A stretch of DNA of 64,000 nucleotides from Cristatella mucedo (Eukaryota > Bryozoa > Phylactolaemata > Cristatellidae): positions 299,501 to 363,500 of the forward strand of contig WPIO01000155.1 in the NCBI GenBank assembly GCA_009760855.2. The letters run 5' to 3'. The notes below the pieces were generated by a model. It made no database searches, was not told the origin of the DNA, and was given only the letters and a program-made list of their open reading frames with translations. Below, in pieces: positions 44,490 to 56,050 of the stretch. Both the position numbers and the translations under genes were made by a program. The first letter of the stretch is position 1. Every line of letters begins with the position of its first letter.

Positions 44490-44885
44490 GGGAGTGGAGA
44501 TATATAATAATAACAGAATTTCCGAACTGCCCATTCAGAGAAATTTCCTCTCTTTCTAAGCTCTCCATAATAGAGGAGTGATAATACGCACAATTTCAGC
44601 TTGCATAACCACCTAAAAGAAAATTCACACCGAGGGGATAGCGCTGTGAGCGGCATACGTGATTTTACTTATTTCATTTTTATTGCCGTCAAGCTAGCGA
44701 AAGTCATTGCTTCAGCCGGCAATGAGTTCCAGGCCTTAAGAACGTAGGGGTGGGAGGTACGTTATCCAAAAGATTTGAATTTGGTTAGAAGCGCAGCAAA
44801 TGGGTCGGGAGAGGAGGACAGGAGATACGATTGAAAGCTTGCATTTATAGGCAATTTAGATAGGTAGGCCCGAGCAAGAGAATGG
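44490..44885 (-). mobile_element. LINE 3' end of a third, older L2-like variant
   Basis: AATAATAACAG tail, CTTTCTAAGC, then the reversed AWNSLP region (GGCAATGAGTTCCAGGCC) and CCGAGCAAGAGAATGGG, also seen at 3210. Confidence 0.5.
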
Positions 44886-45206
44886 GTGAAGTTTTGAAAA
44901 AAAATGAAAAATTTGATACTTTTTTTTTTTTACCTTTTTGGATACTTCCCGTTAATGTGCTTTATAAATGAATCAAATATATGTTATATATACACCGAAT
45001 TGAGAATGAAATCAGCAACCGAAACGAACATCCTACATAGAAAAAAGCGTGGACTTAATCATGTCTACGTAAAGAATGTGAAAATCAGTCCCATAATGCA
45101 TGAGCACATAGAGCACAGGCGTATTTTTTCAGCATTCTTTAAACGCTATAACTATATATTTAACCGACATGTATATTATAATAACCATATATTTATATAT
45201 TTAACC

Positions 45207-45208
<2 letters not shown>

Positions 45209-45266
<58 letters not shown>
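45209..45266. repeat. (TA)n microsatellite
   Basis: About 28 TA units directly before an L2-A copy. Confidence 0.95.
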
Positions 45267-45270
<4 letters not shown>

Positions 45271-45776
45271 CTAGGTCCCTTCATTCTATGGCTCCAGCCT
45301 ATCTCTCCGACATACTCCCCCATCAGGCCAAGCATCGTAGCACCCGCTTTTCGGAATTTAACAGTCTACCAGTACCTCGTACAAACCTTAAATCCTTTGG
45401 AGACCGTGCATTTAGTTCGTATGCTCCCAAAGCCTGGAACTCCCTCCCGACCTGCGTCAGAACATCCCCTGACCTGACCACATTTAAAAGAAATTTAAAA
45501 GCACACCTATTTAGGACAGCATTCAGTGGGTCCTGTGATTCGTCCTTCATTTGCTTATGCGTGCTGACACTGTGCATGCTGCCACTAACCACATTTGCAT
45601 GCTGACCCTGTGCATGTCACCCCTAACCATGTTATACATTTTGTTTGTTTTTCAAGCATTATTGTACTTACCATTTAATTGCATTTCCCTTTGCAGCAAA
45701 TGTAAAGCGCCTAGAAAGAGATTAAATTCTCTGAGGGCACTTTATCAAGCACATTATTATTATTATTATTATTATT
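45267..45776 (+). mobile_element. L2-A LINE 3' end, well preserved
   Basis: Reads SLHSMAPAYLSDILPHQAKH, AFSSYAPKAWNSLPT, SPDLTTFKRNLKAHLF without frameshift, then the 3'UTR, stem-loop and (ATT)n. Confidence 0.9.
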
Positions 45777-45808
45777 ACATACTACTATACATGTATACAT
45801 TGAAATAA

Positions 45809-45840
<32 letters not shown>

Positions 45841-46245
45841 TTGTATTATATATATAAGATATATTTTACCATTATTATATTTTACCATTACCATTATTAT
45901 TATATTTATACTATATATTTATATTATATATATGTATATAATATATTTTACCATCACCATTATTATTATATTATATATATATATATTAATATCATATTTA
46001 TATTATATATATATATATATTACCATTATTTTATTTTACCATTATCAATATTATTATATTTATATTTATATTATATATTTACATATATATATAATATATT
46101 TTACCATTATTATATTTTACCATGACCATTATTATATATATATATATATATATTTTAACTATACATGCTACTATACATGTATACATTGAAATAATATATA
46201 TATATATATATGAAATATTATATATATATATATTTATAGTTGACT
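45777..46245. repeat. AT-rich block with a flanking direct repeat
   Basis: TA runs and repeated ATTTTACCATTATTATA units. CTACTATACATGTATACATT plus GAAATAATATATA occurs at 45783 and again at 46169. Confidence 0.9.
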
Positions 46246-46706
46246 AATCGTTTAAACTTGTCGGCTGAATTATTATTTCGAGCAATGACCTAGGGGCATT
46301 GGAAATCAGCTGCTGCTTCGCCTATGGCAGTTTAGCTAGTTGTGCAGGAGGCTCACTGCGAATTCATGAATCTCACAGAATACACTGCCGTTTGAAACAG
46401 TTTCCTCGTACTAGCAATCGATAATGTGAGCGCCCGAAACATGCGACCCATACTGCAGTACTTGTCACCCACCACGGTCATGCTGAATGCACTTTTTCTG
46501 AATGCTCTCAGCCTGCAAACGTATTACATTATGCACTCACTCCAAGGGTAGCCCGCACGTCGGTTTACGAGGACCAACAGTCTTCTTCGTCTGTCTTGAA
46601 CGATTGATACGCCTCAAAAAAACTTACCGAGATAGGTGTAGCAGATGCAAGACGCTTCCATGCACTGAGGCCGGTTAGGCCATGCGAAGGCTCCTTGGCT
46701 AATAGT
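46246..46706. other. No gene recognised
   Basis: No signal found. Confidence 0.4.
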
Positions 46707-46795
46707 GGTAATAATAATAATAATTATTATTATAATACATCGGCCTAGAGCCCCTAGAGAACTTAATCTCTTTCTAGACACTTTACCTAGCTAGT
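46707..46795 (-). mobile_element. L2-A LINE 3' tip
   Basis: AATAATTATTATTATAATAC tail, CTAGAGAACTTAATCTC, TTTCTAGACACTTTACC. Directly beside the next copy, same orientation. Confidence 0.65.
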
Positions 46796-46809
46796 ATCAA
46801 GCAGCTGCA

Positions 46810-48390
46810 ATAATAATAATGATAATTCACTTGATAAAGCGTCCTCAGAGAACTTAATCTCTTTCTAGGCGCTTTACATTTGCTGTAAAGTGAAATGCAA
46901 TTGAATGGTAAGTAAAATCATGCTTGAAAAACAAACGAAATGATTAATATGGTTAGGGGTGACATGCACAGGGTCAGCATGCAAATGTGGTTAGTGGCAG
47001 CATGCACAGTGTCAGCTCACATAAGCACATCGAGGACGAATCACAGGGACCGACTAAATGCTGTCCTAAATACGTGTGTTTTTAGGTTCCTTTTAAATGT
47101 GGTCAGGTCAGGGGATGTTCTGACGCAGGTCGGGAGGGAGTTCCAGGCTTTGGGAGCATATGAACTAAATGCACGGTCTCCAAAGGATTTAAGGTTTGTA
47201 CGAGGTATTTCTAGACTGTTGGATTCCGAAAAGCGGGTGCTACGATGCTTGGCCTGATGGGGTAGTATATCTGAAAGATAGGCTGGAGCCACAGAATGAA
47301 GGAACCTAAAAGTGAGCAACAAAACCTTGAAGTCAATCCGTTGCTTGACTGGGAGCCAGTGCAGGTCGGCGAGAAGTGGAGTAACGTGGCAACTGTGACA
47401 CTCACGGCAGGCGAGTCTAGCTGCCGAGTTTTGCACCAGCTGCAATGGCCTGATCGCACATGCTGGTAGGCCAGTAAGCAGTGAGTTGCAGAAGTCGAGA
47501 CGGGATGTCACGAATGCATGGAACAACTTGGACGTGGTATCTTTATCTAAACAAGCCCGAATTTTGCCAATGTTATGAAGCTGAAAATAGGCAGATTTGA
47601 CTGTGGAGCTGATATGATCGTATAACGAGAGGTCGGTTTAGAATATGACACCTAGATTTCGAGCTGATTCAACTGGAGATATGCTGGCAGAGCCAATTTT
47701 GAGAGTCAGCCTGTCCAATCTCTGGACCACACTGGGTTTGCCTATAACTAGTAAGTTAGTTTTATCATCGTTAAGTTTTAGAAAATTTGCTGCCATCCAT
47801 GTGCGGATGTCATCAATGCATGCAGCAAGTGAGTTTAGAGAATTCGAGGTGCTCGAAGGCTTTGAGCGATCAAAGCAAAGGTACAACTGAGTGTCATCCG
47901 CATAGAAGTGAAAGCCTAGATTGTGCTTGGCAATCACATCAGCAAGAGGGAGAGCATAAACCGTGAAAAGAACCGGACCTAGCACTGAGCCCTGAGGTAC
48001 TCCATATTTCAGAGGTACTTCAGATGATCTTTGTTCATTCACGTCAATACTCTGGAGTCTCCCACTGTGATAGGACCTGAACCACTTCAGAGCAGTGCCA
48101 GTGATGCCCAGGCGAGATGAGAGGCGCTCTAGAAGAACTTTGTGATCGATGGTATCAAAAGCTGCCGAAAGATCAAGCAAAACAAGCAGAGACACTCTAC
48201 CCATGTCTGCATTCCTAAGTAGGTCGTTGTATACCCTAAGCAATGCTGACTCTGTTGAGTGATTAGCTCTAAAGCCAGACTGGAACTTACTATCAAGGTG
48301 TGAGGTTTCGATATACGAGTCCAGCTGGTCTGCCACGACCCGTTCCAGTGTCTTTGATAGCAATATAGTCAGTCGCCAAATGCTCTAAAA
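46810..48390 (-). mobile_element. L2-A LINE, longest copy: reverse transcriptase to 3' end
   Basis: From the (AAT)n tail and stem-loop up to a 5' truncation inside the RT domain. RT motifs: LLVLLDLSAAFDTIDH (motif A), YGVPQGSVLGPVLF (B), FYADDTQLYL (C). The frame is open from about 48386 to 47041 except for one in-frame TAA at 47640-47638, where other copies have CAA. The C-terminal part (VTSRLDFCNSLL, LHWLPVKQRIDFK, APKAWNSLPTCV) is typical of L2/CR1-group ORF2. Inactive because truncated and carrying a nonsense codon. Confidence 0.92.
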
Positions 48391-49788
48391 GTTCGGGTTG
48401 ATTAGGGACGTCGCCATTAGGCGACGCTTGCTATTAGGTTGTGCCACCGTTTTCGTAGCAGCCTTGGTTTCCCGGCCAGCAGCCGTACGCCGGCTGGCGG
48501 CTCACCGAGAGCGATTCTGCTGGGGTTACGTAGATGCCGCGAGCGGCGCTCTTCGTGACTAGCGCTTCTCAGATTGGAATAACTACTGAAATGAAGTCTT
48601 GCTTTCCCGACAATGGGGCAGTTGAGTCGAGCTGCTAGACGGCGTCAAGAGGCGGACGAGAGTCCAGCGGTCGCCCCCTGTGGATGACGTCACTTATTCG
48701 AGGTTTTTTGCTGGACTGCTTTCAGATGCTCGCTGCCCTCACGATTAGGGAATAGTTTCCGTTAAAATAATTGATAATATATTAAAAATTAATCAGATTA
48801 ATATAATGCATATTACCTCACGAGGTTAGCGTAGGCGTGTGTCTCTCTTCTCTGATTAGCTCTTACTTCCGTTCCTTCGAATCCCTTTGCCCGTATGCGG
48901 CACGGCCAGTGACCGCGCCGTTTGAGTTACTTCGTCAGAGTTTAGGAGTCAAAGTCCGCGAAATATCGCATAGTACAGAATTTCGTAAGTAGCGCTGGCA
49001 GATCCTTAGCGATGCTAGAGCAGTCCCCTAGAATAATTGACGAATGGGACATTGATAAGGAAACCACCTTGGCTGTCGGATGGCTGCCATGATAGATCAT
49101 GCCGGGATGTGCCCGGGCTCCCGGGGCGCTCGTTTCAGTCAGCAGCGGTGACGCAGCTTGTAGCCAATATCCATTGCATTTCGGTAATCGGGTTTCGGGT
49201 TCGTTCGTTAGCACGTCGCCGCAACTCTTGTTTTCCTGGCGTATTCCGACCGTGCTGCCATCCACCGCTGTGGAATCACGTGAACAAATGCTAGGGTTTA
49301 GTCGTCTTGTCTCGTGTAATCGCTTGCATGGTACTGTAGCGCACGATGAATACCTCAAAGTAATAGCTTTAGACGTGCCTCTCAATTACGCTCGGTGAAG
49401 TTAGGGACTGGACGAGGCATGCCTAACGCATATTTCCTTTGTAGCAGAGTTCGAAGTGCCTAGAAACGAGATTTGGTTCCGTTAGGACGCTTGCAAGCAT
49501 TTTATTTGTGTTGCTTTCCGACGTTTTATCGTTCCGCTTGGCGTTACTAATAGTCGGAAGCTCTCGGACGGCAGTTTAGTCTTTAAGCTTGCCAGTTCAT
49601 GATTTCTGGCCTGTCAGCCGTCGCTATGAATTTCTGTTTCATAGTGTTAAACTCTATTGTACCGAAAAGATAAGTGCTGCAAATCCTACAGCATTACTAT
49701 CCCGTGCACGCTGCTTGACAAAATGCGCCTGCTGTTAACGCAGCACGTCAGTGCAGCTGCATTCGCCAGCATTCTGCATTCGCTGATG
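48391..49788. other. CpG-richer stretch, candidate promoter of the SR-like gene; no coding gene confirmed
   Basis: Includes GTCGCCATTAGGCGAC (48407), the CRE at 48685 and a 147-codon minus frame (48942-49385, starts TTG) with no family match. Confidence 0.3.
48685..48692. promoter_or_regulatory. CRE palindrome TGACGTCA in a locally CpG-rich stretch
   Basis: A perfect CREB/ATF palindrome lies at 48685-48692, next to GCCCCCTGTGG (48673 on), which resembles part of a CTCF core. The surrounding 48.4-49.4 kb is more CpG-rich than its flanks and lies about 3 kb upstream of the SR-like gene on the same strand, so it is a candidate promoter. This is inference; no donor-acceptor pair connecting them was proven. 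Confidence 0.25.
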
Positions 49789-49933
49789 CCATGCTACTCA
49801 CTACTTCAACTGCTCCTGACTCAGCTATGCTTCTCACTCTCTTTGTTGTGTGAGATTAAGTCTTTTAGCAACCGAAAGCATACCAAAAGCTGCCTAGTCT
49901 GTGAGTGCTCTATGCAAAACTCTTCTGTGTAAC
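49789..49933 (+). mobile_element. L2-B LINE 3'UTR
   Basis: CCATGCTACTCACTACTTCA, CTCACTCTCTTTGTTG, GTCTGTGAGTGCTCTATGC. Confidence 0.75.
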
Positions 49934-50054
49934 TCCCATATACAATCATACAAGCGTCAGAGAATGTTCCTCTGTAACCTCTCTAGAATCCTGTGCGTTT
50001 AAAGGGATTATACTAATGTCAGTGGTAGTGGCAATGTGTGATTGTAGGGTTTTC

Positions 50055-50137
50055 GCTAGTAATGTAAAGCGCCTAGAAAGAGATTAAGTTCTCTGAGGGC
50101 GCTTTATCAAGTACATTATTATTATTATTATTATTAA
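50055..50137 (+). mobile_element. L2-A LINE 3' tip
   Basis: AATGTAAAGCGCCTAGAAAG, GAGGGCGCTTTATCAAG, (ATT)n: little more than the stem-loop and tail. Confidence 0.8.
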
Positions 50138-51771
50138 ATTTTAGCCTGTTAGATATCGGGTCCCATCTTGAAGCAGATCTTGCAACTATTCTCGAGTAGT
50201 GTATGGCCAAACCATTTATCGGTAACTTGACAAAACAGGTGAGGCATACCTAAGTTTGGGTACTTTACCGTATCTGACCATAACTAGCAGTCGTCGCATA
50301 ATCTGACCATAACTAACTGTCATCGCAGTACAATTATGTAATTGTGGCTCGTGATTATTGGTATCTGTATGATTGCAGCAGGTATCATGTTTTAAGCTTG
50401 CATTTTTCAGCTTTCTTTTTATCTAGGGAGCGACATTGATGAGTGTTAGCTTCTTTCAGTGAGATGCGTTTAAGTTATTCTTGTAATTGAGTTAACTACT
50501 CGTGACTCACTAGTGTCAGACTAATTATAAAATGCTCTCCTACATTTCTTGATTTCTCTCCGGGAGTTCTCGTAAACGGTCGGGACTGTAGCGGTCTACT
50601 TCGGCGAAGGCCGTGCCTGTAATTGTCTTGCCTTTGCCAATGAAGCTTCTTCGCTGACAGTATTTGACATGGGTTAGATATTTATACTTGTAATTCCTAC
50701 TGTGTATTGTGTTTTGCTCTATGCTCTTGCAGATTGTAGGTTAGAGCATTTGTGTAAGCCTAGTCTGTTAGCCAGCTGGTTAGAGCTGTGAAAGTCTGTG
50801 TCTTGGCAAGCACTTGATGGTTCCTATTTAGAGCCTTTTTATAAAGGAAAAAGCTTGGTTTCCTTAGCAAATTCAGTGCTTCTCGCTATGCACTAGCAAG
50901 GCAGCTTCTAGTTGTTGTTAATGCATGTCAGTGGTGTGTGGCTGCATTTGAGTGAATAATTCAGTTTGCAAATTTGTTGAAGTGTGTGCATGCTGATTAA
51001 TACTTCCATATAATCAGAGAAGTTAAGCATCATGGATATACATTTCGGTCCCCAGTGATAGTCAGCAATTTAGCTCAGTCACTATTGCTGCTTTGCTTAG
51101 GAGTAATAATTCTTTGTAGGTGTGCTCTGAAAAGCGTCTGCTGGTCCCGTTTGATCCATTTGTAGGTAGATACATTAGGAAGGTCTAGTTTGACATTGCA
51201 GAACCGCTTCTGGTGTTGTAGGGCCTTGCTGTAAGATGCATTGGTCAACGATTTACATTTTAATAGCGATTGCCTAGAGGAATGAGGGTAATTTAAGCCG
51301 GTAGGTTCTTGTGATGCTCATAGTTAAAAACCAATGGGCTTTTGAAAGTGGTGTCAGTGCTGTGCTGCTGTGTTGACTTACATTCTGTTGCCTATTGATG
51401 TGGCCTTGGTTATGTAGCATCCACTAGCTGCATGCTGTCACTAGCTTCGTCATGAGAAGTAACTATCCTTACATTTGGGACAATTTTCCGAGGCATTTAC
51501 TTACCTGCTGCGTTTTTGCCTGGACTTGTTATTTATTTCCCAGCTTTTCTATCTTTGTCTATGCTTCCCGATAGGCTCTGTCACAGCCTGTCGGGAACAT
51601 GTGAGATTTGTATTCAGCACCGGACTAAATTGCATCGAATGGTCCGGAATGGCAACCAGTCGTTCCTCCATAACATTCTAGCCTCATCCACCAATTTTCA
51701 GTCCTGCATTGATTTTTTTTCTACTATGTTCTTGCCATCTGTGAAGCTCACCGTTGACTTCACAGGCCTAT
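50138..51771. other. Upstream region or 5' intron of the SR-like gene; no gene recognised
   Basis: Donor-like AACAG|GTGAGG at 50239. No coding exon recognised. Confidence 0.35.
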
Positions 51772-51856
51772 ATGATGTGATTGCACCGGTAGTCCTATGT
51801 GACGTGATTGCATTTATAGCAGTAGTAGTGCTATGTGATATGATTGTGCCAGTAAG
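51772..51856. repeat. Short imperfect tandem repeat just upstream of the SR-like gene
   Basis: Three diverged units built on TATGTGAYRTGATTG follow one another immediately before the SR-like start region. Could be leader or intron sequence. No function is visible. Confidence 0.4.
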
Positions 51857-51905
51857 ATGGCTTTTTAAACACGGTGGGTGCAATTTATGACATGCCAGGA
51901 TTATC

Positions 51906-53132
51906 ATGGCCACCCGTGTTTATGTCGGTGACATAAGTGGTGAAACGACCAAAGAGGACCTGGAGAACATATTCGTCAAGATGGGACGCCTGCGCGACGT
52001 CTGGGTTGCACACAATCCTCCTGGTTTTGCCTTCGTCGATTTCATCGACCCAGACGATGCGGCTCGAGCCTGTCGCAAACTCAACGGCAATATCATCTGC
52101 GGGGCTCGAGCAGTAGTGCAAATTGCCAAAAAGCAGCACCAAGAGAACGGCATAGGCGGTGGCCCTTCTTTTCAAAACAGGTCACAGCGCCCGTTCCAGT
52201 TTAACAAACGTGACAGGTCAAGGTCAAGCTCTCCACCACCACCTCAGGGCTTCTACAATCAGCAGCGGGGTCCTCCTGGCCCGAGGCGTAGTCCCATGCG
52301 ACAGCAGCCATCATCGCCTGGTCGTCGTCGGCGCGATTATTCGCCTCCGCAACGCTCTCCTATAAGGTCACGTCGAATGTCGTCATCGCCACCGCCGTCA
52401 CAGCGCTATCCGCCAGTCCACCAGTCACAACAGCATCCGGTGCTGCCTCCCGGGTATGACTATGATAAGCTGTATGAAATTTATGCACGTGCTGCTCGCG
52501 ATGAGTTTGAGAGATTTCGTCAGGATTATGAAGCTCGTTTAAAGCGGAAGTCCAGGTCTCGCAGTCCTAGGTCTCCGCCACCTCCGCGGAAGCGTCAAGA
52601 AATATCCGACAGGCGTCCTCAGAGCGATGACATGTACCGCCGTGACTCTCCTGCTAAACGTAGCCGTCGCTCAACGTCACCGCGATCGCTGCACGACTCG
52701 GCCCAACGTGGAGCAGTCAACCGTCGCCACCAGCCGCCGATGTCTCCACCTTCGCCAGAGCATGATCTGCGCTATGCACCTCGTCGTGGCATGTCTCCCG
52801 ATGACAGGCGCCGTTCACGATCCATCTCGCCTCGATCCTCATCCTTGCAGAGAGGCAGCCAGCGTGTTTCAGGTCATTCCGGAAGGCCACGATCGCCTGC
52901 CCCGACTGGTCGTCCTCGGTCACCGCCGCCCGTACCCAGACGGCCAGCTTCGCCACCCGGAGTCTCCAGACGACCTCCGTCGCCTCGATCTCCCGGCGAC
53001 AGCAAGCCTGCACCACGCGGCGGCCGCGGATCGCCCACTGGCTCGAGGCCCCTCCCACCACCGCCGAGGAGATCTCGCTCGAGTTCGAGACGCTCGCGGT
53101 CTGCCTCGCTGCCTAAAGCGTATCGCAGGTGA
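51906..53132 (+). CDS. SR-like splicing factor: one RRM plus long RS/proline-rich tail
   Basis: A 408-residue reading frame without introns. Residues 4-76 form one RRM: RNP2 is VYVGDI (5-10) and RNP1 is GFAFVDFI (40-47), preceded by NPP, the signature of SRSF3/SRSF7/Rbp1-type proteins. There is no CCHC zinc knuckle after the RRM, so it is closer to SRSF3 than SRSF7, but far longer than SRSF3 (about 164 aa). Residues 100-408 are rich in RS, SP and RSP units, the substrate type of SRPK/CLK kinases; a charged, probably helical segment (about 185-214, YDKLYEIYARAARDEF) interrupts it. The end is RSRSASLPKAYRR, then TGA. Start context is good (A at -3, G at +4), and an AG 17 bp upstream could be a splice acceptor, so untranslated 5' exons may exist. 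Expected role: nuclear pre-mRNA splicing. The RRM call is firm; the orthologue is not settled. Confidence 0.9.
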   Translation: MATRVYVGDISGETTKEDLENIFVKMGRLRDVWVAHNPPGFAFVDFIDPDDAARACRKLNGNIICGARAVVQIAKKQHQENGIGGGPSFQNRSQRPFQFNKRDRSRSSSPPPPQGFYNQQRGPPGPRRSPMRQQPSSPGRRRRDYSPPQRSPIRSRRMSSSPPPSQRYPPVHQSQQHPVLPPGYDYDKLYEIYARAARDEFERFRQDYEARLKRKSRSRSPRSPPPPRKRQEISDRRPQSDDMYRRDSPAKRSRRSTSPRSLHDSAQRGAVNRRHQPPMSPPSPEHDLRYAPRRGMSPDDRRRSRSISPRSSSLQRGSQRVSGHSGRPRSPAPTGRPRSPPPVPRRPASPPGVSRRPPSPRSPGDSKPAPRGGRGSPTGSRPLPPPPRRSRSSSRRSRSASLPKAYRR

Positions 53133-54499
53133 GCGGCGGCAGCGCATCTGCCCTTTAGTCGCGTCGACCGTGCCAGTTGAATGCTCAGCATGCACACTCT
53201 CCTGGTTACCACTGCTTACGCTGTGAGCTGGCTCATCAGTTTCTTCTCGATTTTCTAAGCTACGATGCCATGTGTGTGAGAGGGAGCCATCGCAGTATTA
53301 TGGATATGACATTGCATAGTGTCCAACTCCAGTCTTCTGTGCAGGAGCCTTCTTGTCGCCCCATAGCTCTTGCAACTTGTTGGCATGCCAACTATGGCAG
53401 TTTGGCCAGCCATTGTCACCAGTTCTGGACGTGGCAGTGAAATGACGATGCTGTCTGGTCAATGCTTAAAGTGTGTAGTCATGGGCTACTGGTCAACCTC
53501 ATTTGTTCTGCGCTGCACCTGCACTTCGGATTGCTTCGATAGCTGTACCAACCAGCTTCGAGCTTCGTGTCGTACGTCGTAGCTTCAAAATGCACCGGAT
53601 CTAAATCATGTGTAATATTACCGGATGCCACCACGAGTGCCAGGATTTCTAGCTTGAGAAAGTTGACCTGCAGTATAGGCGTGCAACGGCAAATGGTGCT
53701 GACTAGCAAGTCCACGTGGATAAAGATGTAGCGACATTGCGATATTTGGTCGTTGCTGTCATAGAATTTGGGTACCGTCGTTTTCTGCACTTCGTTCACC
53801 GCTGGTCGTGTTAAGGAGAGTCTGCATGTTTGGATGCGACGATACATCTCAATGAGCCTTCGTAGACATTCAGAGCATGCTCCACCCTCATCAAAGTTGT
53901 GCAATTACTGCTACATGGCATGGTACTCCATATCGGTCTCTATCATGTACAGATCAATCGCCGGCAACCGTTGTCGTCACTATGCCTGCTGTTCCTTCTG
54001 CGGGTTTGCATGTTATTGCCGCTGTGATTAGTAGTATCCGAGTAATTGCACGTGTCACAGCTGTTCAAATCGTAAGTTCTATGCTATTTTGTTAACTGGC
54101 CTGTTTTACTTTCTTTGTATTGGTGTGGGAACCTGTTGACTGTGTAGTAATCAAGTTTGTAGTCATCATAGGACTATCTCCTCAGCCTCGATTATGCTGC
54201 TTATAGTTTCTTGTGTATTATAGTCGTGAAATACGAGCCTATTAAGTTTGGGTCGGCTATGAATAGAGTTATAGGCCATGCTTAAAACAGCTAAGGCTGT
54301 ATTTGTAGGCTAATTAATCCTTGCCTGAATATTATTTATTATCATTTTCAAAAAGCCCGTGTTCGTTTTACACATATTCAAGATAGTCTGTGAGTGCATG
54401 CGTGTCCTGTTTAATTTTTTATGACAGATTTATGACAGATGTGAATAGAAAACTTTTTGGACAGTGAAGGCCAAAAGTAATGCTTTCTTTACATCATCT
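53133..54499. other. 3' flank of the SR-like gene
   Basis: No canonical AATAAA is seen in this stretch. The antisense 141-codon frame is listed separately. Confidence 0.4.
53479..53904 (-). CDS. Unassigned 141-codon open frame antisense to the SR-like gene's 3' flank
   Basis: Open minus-strand frame with protein-like composition (GACSECLRRLIEMYRR, DPVHFEATTYDTKL), ending CSAEQMRLTSSP-stop. The first codon is TTG with an in-frame stop just upstream, and no strong acceptor is seen. Frames of this length are expected a few times by chance in 64 kb. Confidence 0.18.
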   Translation of the reverse strand: MHNFDEGGACSECLRRLIEMYRRIQTCRLSLTRPAVNEVQKTTVPKFYDSNDQISQCRYIFIHVDLLVSTICRCTPILQVNFLKLEILALVVASGNITHDLDPVHFEATTYDTKLEAGWYSYRSNPKCRCSAEQMRLTSSP

Positions 54500-54565
54500 C
54501 TTTAAGTGCTTAGAAAGAGATTCAGTTTTCTGAGGGCACTATACAAATATATATTTTTGTATATT
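54500..54565 (+). mobile_element. L2-A-like 3' tip, degraded
   Basis: AAGTGCTTAGAAAGAGATTC, TTTTCTGAGGGCACTATAC. Confidence 0.6.
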
Positions 54566-54768
54566 GTTATTATGAAGAAAAAGAGGGGAGACACTCAAGC
54601 AGCTGATGCAGCCTCTAGTTAGGGACCACAGCAAGCACAATGATTGCATCTCAGTACCAATTGCGATTGCAAATGTTCACCGTTCAGTACACCAGGATTC
54701 AGCTCAACCGTTACATGTAGATAAAAACTCAAGGTTTGAAGCCTTGTATTGAGGTCCATGGAACCATC

Positions 54769-54850
54769 GATGCGATAGCTCAATCGGTAAAGCTCTTGAC
54801 TCGTGACCACCGGGTCAGTGGCTTGTTTCTACTCCAGACGCAAAGTTTTG
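54769..54850 (+). mobile_element. tRNA-derived SINE head
   Basis: GCGATAGCTCAATCGGTAAAG (box A; quoted as GATAGCTCAATCGG) and CTTGACTCGTGACC anticodon-arm-like region, then a damaged B-box (GGCTTGTTTCTACTCC). A pseudo-tRNA rather than a gene. Confidence 0.45.
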
Positions 54851-54896
54851 GCACGGTGGCTCAAAAACCACGCAGTCGTTCTCTATTATGGAATAA

Positions 54897-55262
54897 GTCC
54901 GTGCATTTGTGACATCCCGTCTTGACTACTGCAGTCCACTGCTTGCTGGCCTACCGGCATGTGCAATCAATGGCTTACAGCTGGTCCAAAACTCTGCAGC
55001 TAGGCTTGTATATCTTAAGCAATGCAGTTGCCACATCACACCATTTCTCGCCGACCTGCGCTGGCTACCAGTCAAGCAACGGATTCTTTGGCTCCAGCCT
55101 ATCTTATCAGATCAACTCCCCTACCAGCCCAAGCATCGTGCCACCCGCTTTTTGGAATCTAATTGTTTATCTATACCTCGTACAACCTCAAATTCTTTGG
55201 AGACCGTGCCTTTAGTTCGTATGCTCCCAAAGCCTGGTACTCACTCCCGATTTGCATAACGA
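54897..55262 (+). mobile_element. L2-A LINE ORF2 C-terminal fragment with deletion
   Basis: VTSRLDYCSPLLAGLPACAI, LVQNSAARLV, then a deletion to ILWLQPI and NSLETVPLVRM. Lacks the 3'UTR. Confidence 0.75.
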
Positions 55263-55799
55263 TATCTCCTGAAGTCACAGCTACGAAATTACTACCGTCG
55301 GCCTGCTCAGGCTCTCTGTCAAGCAATGTGTCGATCTCGATGTCGTGTCACTAACTTTTAGAACCCCATCTTTCTCTTGCTCGTGCTTTCCATCAGAATT
55401 GCAGTCATCAGGCTTCCTCTCCTACAACCCACCTTCTGACCAAATCGCTTCGCTGTGCCTTTACCCGATGTTAAGTCCTTCTGTCCTTTAGAGAGTTTCT
55501 TCAAAGTGGCTGTCGACTGGCATCGTATCTCCTGACCACGACCTTTACAAGAAAATAGAAAGCCACCTGCTCCTTAGCATTTGCTCTCACGGGATCTGCA
55601 TGTTCATAATTGTGCCTGCCGGTCTACCATAGCAGGCATCGTAGTTTCAGCTTGGCGCCAAATTAGCCAATTGTTCCTTTATACTCATTACCTGACATTC
55701 GGCTCGAGCACTTAAGTAGGAATTTACGTCCACCGATTTAAAGCCCGAACGAAATGTGGTTCTCGATAACTTTACCAGTGCCTTGCCGACCGGTCCCGG
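55263..55799. mobile_element. Probable old LINE debris
   Basis: Around 55280-55500 the sequence follows the L2 C-terminal layout loosely (GTCAAGCAATGTGTCGATC). Strand + likely. The rest is unassigned. Confidence 0.3.
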
Positions 55800-56050
55800 C
55801 AGGCCTCTTTGGCATTCAGCTATGCCTCTAAACAATCTCAAATCTCTTGAGGACCATACCTTAGGCTCGTGTACTATCGACTGACTTAAGCCCACCCCTT
55901 GGTCTGACGTTTAAGAAGAAGCTTAAAAAACACATATACCTCACAGCTTTTGTACAGTCTGCATGCCTGGTGTTGTCCTTGGTGTGCTTGTTGTGTAAGT
56001 GCAGGCTTTTTGCATGTTATCACTAACCAGCCGTTACGCTTCCTTTCCAG
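55800..56050 (+). mobile_element. L2-A-like LINE, degraded
   Basis: AATCTCAAATCTCTTGAGG, GAAGCTTAAAAAACACAT, TGTCCTTGGTGTGCTTGTTG in the L2-A order. Confidence 0.55.

Noticed and set aside
52627-53226. 199-codon and antisense 112-114 codon frames within the SR-like gene
   Set aside because: Shadow frames of the Arg/Ser/Pro-rich coding sequence.
54769-54850. Functional tRNA gene
   Set aside because: The B-box is disrupted and no acceptor stem pairs, so it is SINE or pseudo-tRNA.
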